Source: Capnocytophaga sp. oral taxon 878
Lineage (GTDB): Bacteria; Bacteroidota; Bacteroidia; Flavobacteriales; Flavobacteriaceae
Reading direction: 5' to 3'
NCBI RefSeq assembly: GCF_002999135.1
Contig: NZ_CP027229.1
Span: forward strand, 248,001-312,000
DNA: 64,000 bases
Part shown: piece after piece, positions 34,909 through 48,200 of the stretch
Layout: every line of letters begins with the position of its first letter
Numbering within the stretch: the first letter of the stretch is position 1
Notes under the pieces: model-generated
Seen by the model: the letters and a program-made list of their open reading frames with translations, nothing else
Databases searched by the model: none
Told to the model about the DNA's origin: nothing
Made by a program: the position numbers and the translations under genes

Positions 34909-35772
34909 CTAAAATCTATCAGGATAACAACCTCTATCTATAAGTTTCTGCATTTCAGTCTGCACCATAGCAAGGTCTTCACGATAAGTCATACCAAACC
35001 AAGTATCGTGGTTAGGTAACACTTCCAATTTGTACCCATAATCTTTAATAGCGTGCTGAACTACTAATGGAATGTAAAACTCTGCTTTAGGATCATTTTT
35101 GTTTTCAATAACAAAGTCAGTAAAATAACGTTCAGCTATATCAAGCACATCGTGTGTAAATCCCCAGAAATTCATTGATACAAACGTATTTAGAGGGTAC
35201 TCTATTCCTGTAGCTTCATCTACCGCAGTAGTATCATTTATTTTGCGTAATTTAGTAGCTTCGTTAATTGATAACAGATGGTGATTATCATCTACCTCAC
35301 AGATACCTCGTGAAACAGTACCATTCTCACTAAGAGTGTTTTTTAGTAGGTAACCGCCAGAGTAAAAGGTCTTTTCTTTACCCGAATTTAGCGCATTATA
35401 CATTAGTTTAAATCCTTCTTTACCGTAGTAATCATCAGCATTGATAATCAAAAAAGGATTCTTCACCACTTCTTTCACACATAGCATAGCGTGCCCAGTA
35501 CCCCAAGGTTTCTTGCGTTCTATTCCTTTAGGATTGAAATCATCTTGATATACATAGCTGATAGGCACTCCGGGGAAACGATTTTGTAGGTGTTGGCGTG
35601 CCAAATCATCAATTTCGTGACGAATGATAAGTACCACATTGTCAAATCCAGCCTCTATAGCATCATAAATCCCATAATCAAATAGCGCATTGCCATTGTG
35701 AATATCCTCCAATTGTTTGTCAGAGCCAAAGCGACTACCTAATCCAGCCGCCAAAATTACTAATGTTGTCAT
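34909..35772 (-). CDS. Sugar nucleotidyltransferase (NTP_transferase fold)
   Basis: Starting at the ATG that opens MTTLVILAAGLGSRFG, the protein has 287 residues. The first 20 residues hold the nucleotide-binding G-x-G-x-R motif, followed by a lysine in GSDKQLE and the metal-site aspartates in LIINADDYYG. A longer frame begins 14 codons earlier but would have to start close to the promoter. It should charge a sugar-1-phosphate with a nucleotide. As first gene of the gal/NahK operon it could act on GlcNAc-1-P, GalNAc-1-P or Gal-1-P; specificity is open. Confidence 0.8.
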   Translation of the reverse strand: MTTLVILAAGLGSRFGSDKQLEDIHNGNALFDYGIYDAIEAGFDNVVLIIRHEIDDLARQHLQNRFPGVPISYVYQDDFNPKGIERKKPWGTGHAMLCVKEVVKNPFLIINADDYYGKEGFKLMYNALNSGKEKTFYSGGYLLKNTLSENGTVSRGICEVDDNHHLLSINEATKLRKINDTTAVDEATGIEYPLNTFVSMNFWGFTHDVLDIAERYFTDFVIENKNDPKAEFYIPLVVQHAIKDYGYKLEVLPNHDTWFGMTYREDLAMVQTEMQKLIDRGCYPDRF

Positions 35773-35840
35773 ATAATATAAGAAAATCTTAAATGTTGAT
35801 AATAAGGCTAACACGAATCCCTAAGTATTCATTAGCGCGG

Positions 35841-35870
35841 CAAAGATACGAAATAAAAACTAAATAACAA
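35841..35870 (-). promoter_or_regulatory. Promoter of the gal/NahK operon
   Basis: Minus strand: TTG (35868-35870), 19 nt, TATCTTTG (35841-35848), 69 nt before the nucleotidyltransferase ATG. Confidence 0.65.
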
Positions 35871-35989
35871 TGAAAAAGAAAAAAAATTTTTACGAAACTC
35901 TATCACAAGCTTCTCTAAGCTATTTTGAAAGATAAACCAACAAATAACAAAGGATAATTCTTCCCCCACAGTACTTCACTACACCACCA

Positions 35990-36045
35990 ACCTTGAACGA
36001 ACGATAAACGAAGGATAAACGAACTATAAACGAAGGATAGTTGTA
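35990..36045 (-). repeat. Dispersed 11-bp-unit repeat, copy 4 (short form)
   Basis: The core units (GAACGATA, AACGAAGGATA, AACGAACTATA, AACGAAGGATA) run from 35995 to 36039 and end in GTTGTA. It is the same short form as copies 3 and 6, on the opposite strand. The rest of this 524-nt divergent intergenic stretch holds only the two outward promoters and AT-rich leader sequence. Confidence 0.78.
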
Positions 36046-36201
36046 AGCTCCAGCAGCCAAGCATCTCCCTAAAGCCAAATCTAAAATAACTATAATATTA
36101 TTAACTTTAACAATAATTTAACTATATTGTAATATATTGAAAATAAATGTGTTACATTACTTTTTTAATCAACTAATAAAAACCGACTTTAATAACTTTT
36201 G

Positions 36202-36229
36202 TTGCCTCAGAAAAAAAGATGTACTTTTG
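36202..36229 (+). promoter_or_regulatory. Promoter of the giant surface-protein gene
   Basis: TTG (36202-36204; TTTTG overlaps it) and TACTTTTG (36222-36229) with 17-20 nt spacing. It is followed by a leader of about 60 nt to the ATG, with TTAAGGATAA shortly before the start codon. Confidence 0.65.
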
Positions 36230-36296
36230 TGGCACTAATTATGTTTGGTAGCTAAAAAGCCTCCAAAATAATATAACTTTTTAAGGATAAATAATA

Positions 36297-39200
36297 ATGA
36301 AAAAGTTTCTTACAGCAATTACATTTTTAATCTTCTCTGGGCTCAGTTGGGCTCAAATCGAGTGTATCGACGTGCAGATAACTCCCATCGTAGGAAGTTG
36401 TTATGCCGATAATGCTATTAAAGTAACTGCTAAAGATGCATCACCGTACCCCGCAGTTTGTAAGCCCTCAAGTGGTGAATTTATAATTCAATTTAAGGGC
36501 AAAAATAAAGATGATGTTTTCAAAATGTCACCCTATCCTGTGGCAGCAGGAGGTACAGCCGAATACACGCTTAATAACTTAGAATCAGGTACCTATCAAG
36601 TCATAGTACGTGACGCTAAAACAGGAGCCATTGTCGAGCGCTCAGTAACTATTACCAATAGTTATGTGCCTATGAACATATTTGGCTTAGAAGGCGTAGC
36701 TCCTACTTGTACTAAGCAAGGAGGCGTACGTTTCCGTATTCCTAGCGGAGGTAATGGCCCCTTTGATGTAACAATACTCGACGAAACCGGTAATACCGTC
36801 CTAGTACCTACCCAAAGGTTTAATCGCCCTACCGGTAATAATTATATCGAGGTACGTGGTACAGCAGCACATCCTCTTAGTCCTAATCAAGAAGTAAGGC
36901 TCCAAATTAAAGACGTAACCACCACTGGCCCTAACTGTGGCGAAACTCGCCGCTTGCCAATCACAATACCTCCCGAAATACAAACTCCCGAGTGTATCAA
37001 TATCAAAATGTACAACTTCAGAGAGCTCATCGTAAGTAATACCGATTGCGGTAAGCATCAAGCTCGATTCAGAATTGTAAGGGTCGAAGATGGTAAGTAC
37101 GTTCAGGAAGGAGTTTCTAATGCCCAAGCCTTATATAATTACTTCACTCTCCCAGGTACCGCAGTAGTTCGCTTTTTAAATTCACCAACACCCTCCAAAG
37201 TTGGTAAAGTAATTGATATTTCAAGTTCTTTTGACTATTATGGCTTCTGGCTCAAAGATTATATTATCGAAAAAGGCGATGTGGTAGAAATAACCATTAA
37301 AGGCGGTAAAAATACTATCAAAGAAACCGTACGTTTTAATGATCAAATAGACCCTCTTACTTGTAATACCAAGTTATTATTCGTTAAAAATCATTCCTAT
37401 AATATGGGCATCCCCGCAGGCTGCTCTTCTAGTACTACCAAGGAATTAATCCTTTATTATGAAATTCCTTATGGCCAGTACCGAGATATGCCTAATGTTA
37501 CCCAAGGAGGTACCCATCGCTACTTTGTAAGATGGCACGACGATAATAAAATAGATGTCGAAAAAATAGAACATTTTAAGTTAGAAAAAGGCCCTTCAGC
37601 TTCAGGCCCTTGGACTACCGTCCCTATGACCAATGCCGCTACAGCCGGTCCTGGACAAGCACGATGGACGAACCGCCGCATTTACCTAGATAATGCCGGC
37701 GAAGGATTTTATAGGCTTACCTACAAAAATACCAACAACTGCTTTGAAACTTGCTCAAAAGTAATTGAAATTAAATACCCCCAAGGCTCTTTACCTTCAT
37801 TAGAAAATATATGGAAAGATATGAGCCTACTCTACGGGCTACATCAGGAAACAGGAGCTTTTATGATACGTTTCAATACCAGAAACTATGTAAGCCCTCT
37901 CGAAGTAAAAGTAGAACCAGCCGATGGCTCTAAATCTATTACCTATACACCCAAAATAGGATTTTTAGAAGCTGCTCAGCCTCGTACTATCACTTTCCCA
38001 CTTATCAATAAAAAAGTCTTTAGTAGCGCAACCGATACTTATGATATTGCAGGTTATACCAATTTACCCTCAGGCCGTTACCGAATAACTGTAACCGATG
38101 GGTGTGGGCAAACTACTACTAAAGAACTCGACTTCTTAAGCACAGACTATCAACCCGAGGAACTAGCCTTTAAAAAAGACTGTAACGTTGCCGAAATGAT
38201 ATACAAAAGCAAAGGAGGCTTTAATAACCCATATATCAATATTACGTTACAAAAATATAATGCTAATGGTACCTTAGGCCAACCTTTAATCAGGAATGCC
38301 AACCCTTTCAATGGCTCATTCCTCAATTTACTACCTGGTAAATATAAAGTTAAATTAGTAGCCAACCTTAGTATTCTTCAAGGAAAAACCTATACCACTT
38401 CAAAAACTTGGCTCTATTACTGGATTTCAGAACCTGGCCCAGCAGTAACCGAGTTTGAAAAAGATATAGTTGTAGAACCTATTGAAAAACTCAACCCTAC
38501 TTTAAGTCCTTTGGTGTGCGATCCCGGTACAGGTACTTATATGATAGCCGCCGATGTTACAGGGCAAAGTGTAGTTTTCCCTCTTACTTTTAATCTTTAC
38601 GAAAGACCTAACGCTACATCCACCGGAACTACTACCTCCACACCTATTAAAACACACACCTATCAAGAAAGTGATAATACTTACTATCACGTCTTTGATG
38701 GATTAGCATCAGGCAAACATTATTTGGTCGAAACAGTACACGTTTGCCAAACAGTACCTAAGTATATCAGTTTGGATCCTTCTGCTACCTTTGATCCTGC
38801 TTTAGTCATCGACCGTCCCGTACCTTTCTGTAAAGGTAATACGGCTACAGTACAACTACTGGGTATACCCGAAAGTATCTTTGATATACGATGGTTCAAG
38901 CTCGATGCCAATGGCAACAAAACTACAGCAGCTCCTTATAAAACAGGAAGCAAGTTTTCCGAGCCTATTTATGAAACTACTTCATATATGGCCGAATATC
39001 GCATCCGCCCAGGTATAGGTTGTGCCAATTATACTTGGTATACCAAAACCGCTACTGTGGTAATGCCTCCTACCGATAAGCCTAGAATTACTAATGGTTG
39101 TCCTAATGATATCACAGTTAATGCCTCTATAGGTAGATGCGATGCTTCAGTATCGTGGATAGAACCTACAGCCGAACCTTCGTGCTTAGGTCTAGTCAAT

Positions 39201-42200
39201 CGTACTAGCACACACGCTCCTGGCGATATTTTCCCTATAGGTACTACAAAGGTTATTTACACCTTTACCGATGTGGCAGGTAATACGGCTTCGTGTTCAT
39301 TCAATATAACTGTCAAATCAAATGCCTTAAAACTCAAGACCCAGCAGCGTTACACCGATGCCTCTGGCAATACCATTACACAGTTACAGCCCAATCAGCA
39401 GTTTTATTACGAGTTGAGGTATCAGAACGATGGATCGGAGAACATCAATCGTGCTACCTTAGATGTTAAGATGCCCGACGCCACTACTATAGTATCCAAT
39501 GGAGCTCCTGATTTGAGTGGAGCGGGAGATGGATCATGGCAGCATCCGCAGCCTACCTCTTCGTATAATTCAGTAACGAAGTCTTGGCGATTTGAGATAG
39601 GAGCCAATAATAATAATTCCACATTAAGGTTAGGTGATCCCGAGCGAGTGATCCGCATACCATTAAAAGTACAAGGAGACTGTGAAGCGTTATTTGCTCC
39701 ATGTCAGAACTTTGTATATACCGAGCTTACAGCCACCTACAAGGGAGGTCCAGCAGGCTGTCCACTGGCCGAGATGAGCCATACAGCCTCATTAACAACC
39801 ACCATTAACACCTCCGATTGTAATCGTCAGGAGATGTTCTGTGGTACCGGTCAAGTAACCTTTAAGGCTATAGGCGGTTTCACCACCTATCAGTGGTATG
39901 ATCCTAATGGTAATGTAGTGGGCAATACACAGCAATACGCCCCTACATCAGCAGGCATATATAAAGTAGTAAAAACTATTTCTTGTCATGGGGTACAGTT
40001 TACAGTAACAGAGACCATCAACTACCAAACGGTAAGCAGCACTACCGATCCCATTCGAGCACAAGCACAAAACATAGGGGTTGTATGTCCATCCGATGGA
40101 AGTTGGACAAGCCAGTTCTATTTGTGTCAAGGCGGCGCTAAGCAGCTTACAGTAAACTATCAGAACACACCATTTGAGTGGCAAATGTTCAACAGCAGCT
40201 GTCAGAACCAAGTAACAGATCCGGATTGTCGAGTAACCAGTGATGATTGCTGGACTACATTTAGTACCGATCGCAATTACTCGTTTAACACAGCAGGGTT
40301 ATACCGTTTAAAGCTCACCAACTCAGGTTGTGATACAAGTTTCTATTTCCAAATCATCACCGGTTCACTGCAAGGCACCCGAGGAGCGGTAAAAGACGAG
40401 ACAAACTTTGAGCAAGGAGCAGTAGCATATAATATGAGTTCCAGCGGTGTTACCTATAAGGTTGAGATTTATAAAGGCGGCACCTATTTGCGTACCGATT
40501 TGAAGACGAGCAATCGTTTTGAGGTAGATAATTTAACGGCGGGTAGCTATCGTATCAAGATCACCTCCGATCAAATAGCAGGATGTGAGTATATTGATAA
40601 TCCAACCATTAAGAAGATCACCGATATGAGTGTTACAGCCACCTTCCAAGGCTTTAAGGAAGGTTACTGTAATATGGCCAAGATTCGTTTACAGGCACAA
40701 GGCGGACAATCACCATATCGATTCTTTATCTGGACCATTGATGGGCAGCGTCAGTTCAGCAGTCCTACACAGGCGCTTGCCTCCTCACCTATAGCCGTAC
40801 AAACCGGCGGTCAAACCTATGTAGATTTAGAACACAGTGTAAGCCGTATAGGAGAATATGAGTTTTTGGTAGGCGACACACGTAACGGAGCTTTTGCTAT
40901 TTCCAATAAGATAACCATTACTCCACCTAGTCCACATAGTTTTACTATATCCTCTACCCAAGAGATAACCTGTGAGACCCATCCTAATAGTGGTCATATC
41001 AATGTAATGTTCCCACCTGGGCAACAGAATTTTAGTCGTACTCTAAACTTGTACAAGCTCAAGGCCGATGGTACTCGAGAGATGCCAGTGTTCAAGAGCA
41101 GTGCAGGAGGTTTGTTCACAGGTTTACCATCAGGCACCTATGAGGTAGAGATGATATCACAGGTAGCCGGTACAACCTGTATTTATACCAAGAAGCCAAT
41201 AGTTATCTTACCACCTCAAGCCCCACTTAGGGCTTATGCAGGAGTAGTTTCCGATCGTTCTTGCGATACCCAAAACAACCAGTATAAGGTATCGGTGAAC
41301 AACGTCTCAGGCGGCACTCCACCTTATAGATACAGTTTTGATGGAGAGAACACCTATGTAAGCACCAATATAGGCTACATAGGCGGTAGCAGTAATATCT
41401 ATGTAAAAGATAGTAAAGACTGTCGTGTAACCATTCCCGTAACGGTAGAGGTAACCACAGCACCTACTATAAGCCAGACACCGGTGGTTTACCGCTGTGA
41501 TAATGGCTATGGTCAGGTAACGGTAACAGTAAGCGCATCAGCTTCACAAACCTATCAATACATACTCAATGGCAGTGCTACCCAAACCCTTAGTGGTAAT
41601 ACGCTATTGCTTAATAATTTAGCACCAGGGGTACACACCCTAACGGTGTACTATCGTCCATCCAATTCATCTACGACTCCTAATATACTCTTTAGTGAGG
41701 ATTTTGGCAGCTCAGAAGAGAATGGTTGTTTGAGTTCCGATAATACAGGATTGGTATGTAATAATGATGCTACCAATTTCCTAGATGGTCAGCAGATGCT
41801 CACCAAGCAAGCCCCTTCTAAAGCCAGCTGGACAATACCGACCGATCCATCAGGAGGTAGGTATTTGGCCATAGCAGGCAATGGTAATGGTGAGGTAGCC
41901 TACAAAAAGGCCTTAACGGGAGTAACATTAGGTACCGCACTTACAGTAAGTTTTGATGGAGTAAGTTTGCTTACCTCATCAGGGGTAGCACCACGTTTTG
42001 ATGTAGCCCTATGCCGTGCCGATGGAACCGTATTGCGCAGCAAGACAGTAGGTACAGCCCCCAACGGATCAGGCTGGAAGAAGTTTACAATCAACTTTAC
42101 CGATGCCGAGGTAGCAGGCTTTACTAATAATACAGCGCAAATACGTATTATAAGTTCAGGATCCTCATCTTATGGTAACTTAGGTAATGATTACGCTATT

Positions 42201-45200
42201 GATAATGTAAAAGTATGGCAAGCCACAACCTACTGCGATCTAAAAGTAACCGAGCTTATTACCGTTCAGGCCAACAAACAAATGCGAGTAGAGAAGTATG
42301 GAGCCGAGAAGAATGTGAGCTGTATAGGAGCATCGGATGGACAGGTACGCATCCGAGTGATCAATCCACCATCAAACAATGTAAAATATGCGATAAGCTT
42401 TACTCATACCACCACTACTACTTGGACAGCTACCACTATAGATGCGCAAGGTGTGTTTACAGTTACCGGTTTGGAGGCAATCCAAAATGGAAGGATACAA
42501 GTACAAGATGCGACTCAGCCTAATTGTATTTCAACTGTAGAATATAGCATAGGAGCGCCAACACCAATAGTACCAACTGTAAATTTAGTGGAAAGAGTAA
42601 GGTGTGATAATACAGGGGCTAAGATAAAAGTTTTAGCAACAGGCGGTACACCAGGTTATCAATACCATGTAGTATCAGTTACTACTACCTTTGAGCCGAC
42701 ATCACCTACCCCTAATCCACATCAGATAGGTAACATACCAGCAGGCACTTATACTTTGGTAGTAAAAGATGCCAATGGATGTACTACGGAAACGACAATA
42801 GATATAGAAGGAGTACGTACCCTTACAGTATCTGCCGAGCCAGAATCTTATTGTTACGATGTAACTTCAGAGAAGAAGGTTGTACTTACCGTCCTTGATG
42901 GCAATGGTAAATACAGTGTACGCCGTCAAGGAGGTAATACCTATACGTTCAATACGCCAATCTTTGTATACCCCGATGCGTTAGATGCGGGTGTTCATAC
43001 CTTTACGGTAACCGATAGTTTTGGATGTCAAACACAAGTAACGGCTGAGATCTATGCACCATTATCATTACAAGTATCACCAACTACCCAGTTGTATGCA
43101 GGTTGCGTATCGAATAATCATACCTTCCATCTTACAGTAACGGGTGGTGTATCTACTATGTCAAAGATATTTGAGTATAGTATTGATGGAGGAGCCACTT
43201 TCCATGTTATAGCATCAGATCCTAGTCAGGCTACTGTAACCATAGCAGCCCCTACGGCTACCAGCACGCTGGTACAGTTTGTAGTTACCTATAGTCCTAA
43301 TGGTACAGAGTGTCGTCGAGATCGTTTTGTTAATATCAGTTATGATCCACCACGCTTTACCACCGATACATTCACTACTACCAAAGCAATATGTGGCAAT
43401 GATAACGGTAGTGTGATTATCACCCCTAACGATTATTATGTAGGCACGGTATCACATACCTTGCAGATACGTAATGCAGTTACTAGTGCAGTGGTACAAA
43501 CACCAACTGCTATGGCAGCAGGTAATTATGTTGCAGTACTCACCGATGCACGAGGCTGTACTGTTAGCAAGTCATTTACTATTGATAAGATAGAAGAGGT
43601 AAGAGCTACGGCATCAGTCACCAAGCAAATGGGATGTACAGCAGCCGATTTAGCAGAGATTACCGTACAGTTACAAAGTGGAGGAACAGCACCATTTGTG
43701 GTGAAGGTACTCAATACTGATACCAATGTTGAGGCTACACAAACAAAAACAAGTTATGTATCATCGATATTTACAGGACTTAATTACGGTAATTACCAAA
43801 TCACCATTACCGATGCCAATGGATGTGAAAAACGTTTATCAGCACTTATCAATCCAAATTCAAGTGTGATGAACATTACCTTCCCACCATTAACAACTTG
43901 TGCGGAACACACCAAGGCCATTATTAGTGCAACAAGTTCAGGAACCTTTACAGCAACTACTAAGGCATACTTTGCGGTGTACCGTCCAGGCATTCAAAAC
44001 CCATCCGATGGGTCAGTAGCCAATACCGTAGCTACAACCAACCCTAATGGAGGTAATGATATATGGTATAAAGCAACAGTATCAGGAGCAGGCGTAGTAG
44101 CCGAGATACCCAACTTAACCCCAGGAGTAAAATACACTTTTGTAGCATACAATATTACCACAGGTTGTCGATATGTACAAGAGGCTACAGTGCCAGTACC
44201 GGCAGCCAATACATTAGCAGCGACTTTGTCTGTACAGAATGTGAGTTGTTCAAGTGGCAATAATGGTACACTTACATATACATTGTCAGGAGTAGATCCA
44301 TTAGCGACTAATATAACTTGGCAAATATACAAATCTAGTGATCCAAATGCCACTGCTCCTGAAGCCTCAGGAACGGTAGTTTCTATTGCACCTTTAGGAT
44401 ATGCAACGCCACAGAACACAAATACTAACTTATCAGCAGGTAAGTATTTAATCAAGTTTATTCAAACAATAGGAGGTAATAAGTGTGTAAGATCTTTTGA
44501 TTTTGAGATCAAGCGTTCAGCTATAGAGTTACAAGTAAGCACTAAAGAAACCAAGAAGTCTACTTGTAAAGATCCAGGACAAATATGGTTAAACATCACT
44601 GGAGGTACAGCTACCTACACTTATAGTTATGTAACAGCAGGAGGAGCCGCTCCTACAACCTATACCCTCACCACACAAGAGTCCTTGTATGTGAATATGC
44701 CTACAGGAGCTTGGGATGTATATGTACGTGATGCTTACGGTTGTGAAAAGCGCAGTACAGTAACCATCACTCAGTTTGATGTACCTAATGTAGCTACCGT
44801 AACCACTTTAGCTTGTCAGGCATATAATAATACCAATGGCAAGATACCAGTGCGAATAACCTTAGATAAGATAGGACAAGGAGCACACTATTACAGTTTA
44901 GATGGCTCAGCAGGGCTACCTATCCAATGGACGTTGTCTAACCAAGCCTTTGAGGTAGAGGTCACCCCATTGGTGTCACATACAGTAACAGTAACCGATG
45001 TAAACGGTTGTGCTAGTAGCATAACCTTCAGCACTACCGATGTTATTAAGGCAGTAGCGGCTATTACCAAGCCAAAAACTTGTGCTACCCCTACGGCCGA
45101 GATGACGGTGACAGTAACAGGAGGTACAGGTACCTATAGTTATACTTTAGAGCGTTTAGACAATGGTTCTATAGCTAGTGAAACCCTTGTTGTAGGAGCT

Positions 45201-48200
45201 GCTGTTACCACGCCAGCTACGGGTATGACCATTACTTTGGGTACAGCATCTTTCACCCAAGCAGCTACTTATCGTATTAGTATTTACGATTCCCAAACCC
45301 AAGACTGTCCTATAGTAAAAGAAGTAACAGTACAAGACCCAGAACCTATAAGTTTAGCAGGGGTAACAGTACAGCCTTACCATGAGAAATGTAATTTAGG
45401 ATTAACAGTTACAGGTACCGGAAGTATAGATGTCATAATGCCTTCAGATAGCAAGACCTATACTTTTGAAATTACCAGTGCTATAGATATTACCACCGGT
45501 AATACTGTAGCAGTAACCACCACTCCTACAACAGCAGGAACCCACAATGCTATTTTCAGCGGATTACGAGGTACCCCTCAAGGAGTGAAGTATGATATTC
45601 TTATTACCAATAATGAAGGATGTACTGCACAAGTATATGCAGTGGTTACCTCTCCAGAGCCAATTACTTTTGATACTGGAGTCATTACAGCTACTCAGTA
45701 CAAGTGTCAAGGCAATGCAGGGCTATCCACTCCACAAGTAATTCTTGATACCACTAAGATAAAAGGCGGTATACCACCTTATACAACCGAGTTCTTTGAT
45801 GCTACAACACATACAAGTTTAGGAAACGGAACAGTATATAACCTTACCAACCTTAGCGGAGGCAGTTATTATGTAAGAGTGAAAGATGCCTCAGGCGGTT
45901 GTGCTACTAGTACAGCAAGTGTGACTATAGCACCAGCCTTTGATCTTACAACCCTTAGTATTACCACTACCACATCAGCCACTTGTGTGGTTGATGAAGC
46001 AATACGTATAGATGTAGGTACTACTGGTTATATAGCAGGAACCCCACTTAAGTATATAGTTCAAGGAGTAGGTAATAGTATCGCTACGGTAACAACAGTA
46101 GCAAGCACCACTCTATCTCTAACCCTCAATGGTTCTAGTGCCTTATCAGGTAGCAACTATACCGTACAAGTAATCAATGAGCGTACAGGCTGTAGTATAG
46201 TAGGAGGTCACCGCATTAAAGATGTCAATACCTTTGCTATAGAGTCTACCAACCCAGTGAGAGCAGTTTGTCATACCGATTTTGGAGGAATAACCCTTAC
46301 TCTTAAGGATACCGATCTTTCTAATGGCGATCAGTCTACAGCAGGATTTACCTATACCATTACATCTGTAGGTAGTAGTTCACCTGTAAGTTTATCAGGT
46401 AGTGCCATAGGTAATATAGTAACCATTACTACCCTTAAAGGAGGATCGTATGATATAGAAGCAATTTCTAATAGTACGGGTTGCCGAGTAGCTAAGCACC
46501 GCTTTATTATCCCATCCAACCCAGATGAGATAAGTGTAAGTAATGTGAAACAGAAAGTATCTGTTAACTGTCAAAACCAAGATGCCGTAGGAGAACTTAC
46601 GGTTACTGGAGGTGAGCAAGAATATACAGTAACCCTTACCCCAATAAGTCCTACACCAGGAGGTGCAGTAACCCTTAGCAATATACCATCAGGAGCACCA
46701 GGGGTTGAGTTCCGAGGCTTAAATGCAGGTCAATATGCTATTACTTTAATAGATGCTTTAGGTTGTACAACATATAGTGGTACTCGCACTATTACTATTG
46801 ATCCTTACAATAGCATACAAGTGGCAAGCATCACCACCCAAGTAACCTCTATTACTTGTGTAGACGCTAACAATGGTAAGTTAAAAGTAAGTAATGTATC
46901 AGGAGGAACCCGTCCTTATAGCTATGTACTGGTAAGGCTGTCAGCTACAGGTAGTAATATACCTAGGTATATCACCCCCGATACCGAATATACATTTGAA
47001 GGTATTGAGCCAGGAACCTATCGTGTAGATATAGTAGATAGTAAGAACTGCTCAGTAACAGTAGCAGGAACCTTTACCTTTGCCAATCCACAGCCTATCA
47101 CTGCCGATATAGATGAGAACGCCTCACAGTTCTACACCTGCAACGCTCAGAATGATGGTAGTGTTACAATTCAAAACATAGCAGGCGGTACAGGAACTTA
47201 TGATGTAGATATAGTACGAGCCGATAATGGACAGAAGATAAACGGTCACCGAGGAATAACGGCCACCTCCGATAGCTTTGTGAATTTACCACCAGCACCA
47301 AAAGACACTTATTACAAGGTAGTGATTACCGATACCAACGGTTGTGTGATGACCAAAACCGTTAGCTTTACAGTGGTAGAATTCCCAGATATAGCGGTGA
47401 ATTATGTAGAGCGTGAAGGTACTTGTGATGCGGGTACTAATAATTACAAGGATTATTTAGTAGTGAGGTTCCGTAACCCAGAGGTAGATTTCAGTAAGAT
47501 AACCTACGCTCTTGATGGCACCGCTACCACTACAAGTTTTGTACGCACCTTAGGTAATATAGGATATATTGATGAGTTTGATCGCACCACAAGAACCCAT
47601 ACTATCGAGGTACACTACAACACCCTTACCCCAGTAACCGGACATTGTACAGCCTCTAAAACCTTTGATTTTGATCTTTACGATCCGCTTACCCTTACCA
47701 ATACCACCAGCTCAGCTACCGCTATCAATACCATTGAAGTAAAAGCGGCAGGCGGTACTACTACCAATCTTAAGGGTTACACATTCTATTACAATGGCGT
47801 GGATAGAGGTAGCAATACAAGCTATAAGATAAACCACGACGATCCAGAGCGCATAGAATCCAACGGGGTACGCATTAAGATAATCCAAGTGAGGGTAGAG
47901 GATGCCAACGGATGTACAGCAACGCTCACAGCCGAAGTCCCTTACCACGATATAGAAGTCCCCAACTTCTTCACCCCAGATGGCGACGGAGTGAATGATG
48001 TATGGCAACCTAAGTATTTGGATAATAATGTGAATGCACGCATTTATATATTTGATCGATATGGAAGGCGAATAGCCAACTTAGCACCAGGCGAAGGCTG
48101 GGACGGACAGTATGACGGTCGTCTAATGCCATCAGGCGATTACTGGTATGTGATAGAAATCAATGATCAGTTATATGATAAGCGACAGTTCTATGGAAAC

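Noticed and set aside
43994..44455. 153-codon antisense open frame inside the giant gene
   Set aside because: It is a shadow of a long Thr/Ala-rich gene; no start signal or known family.
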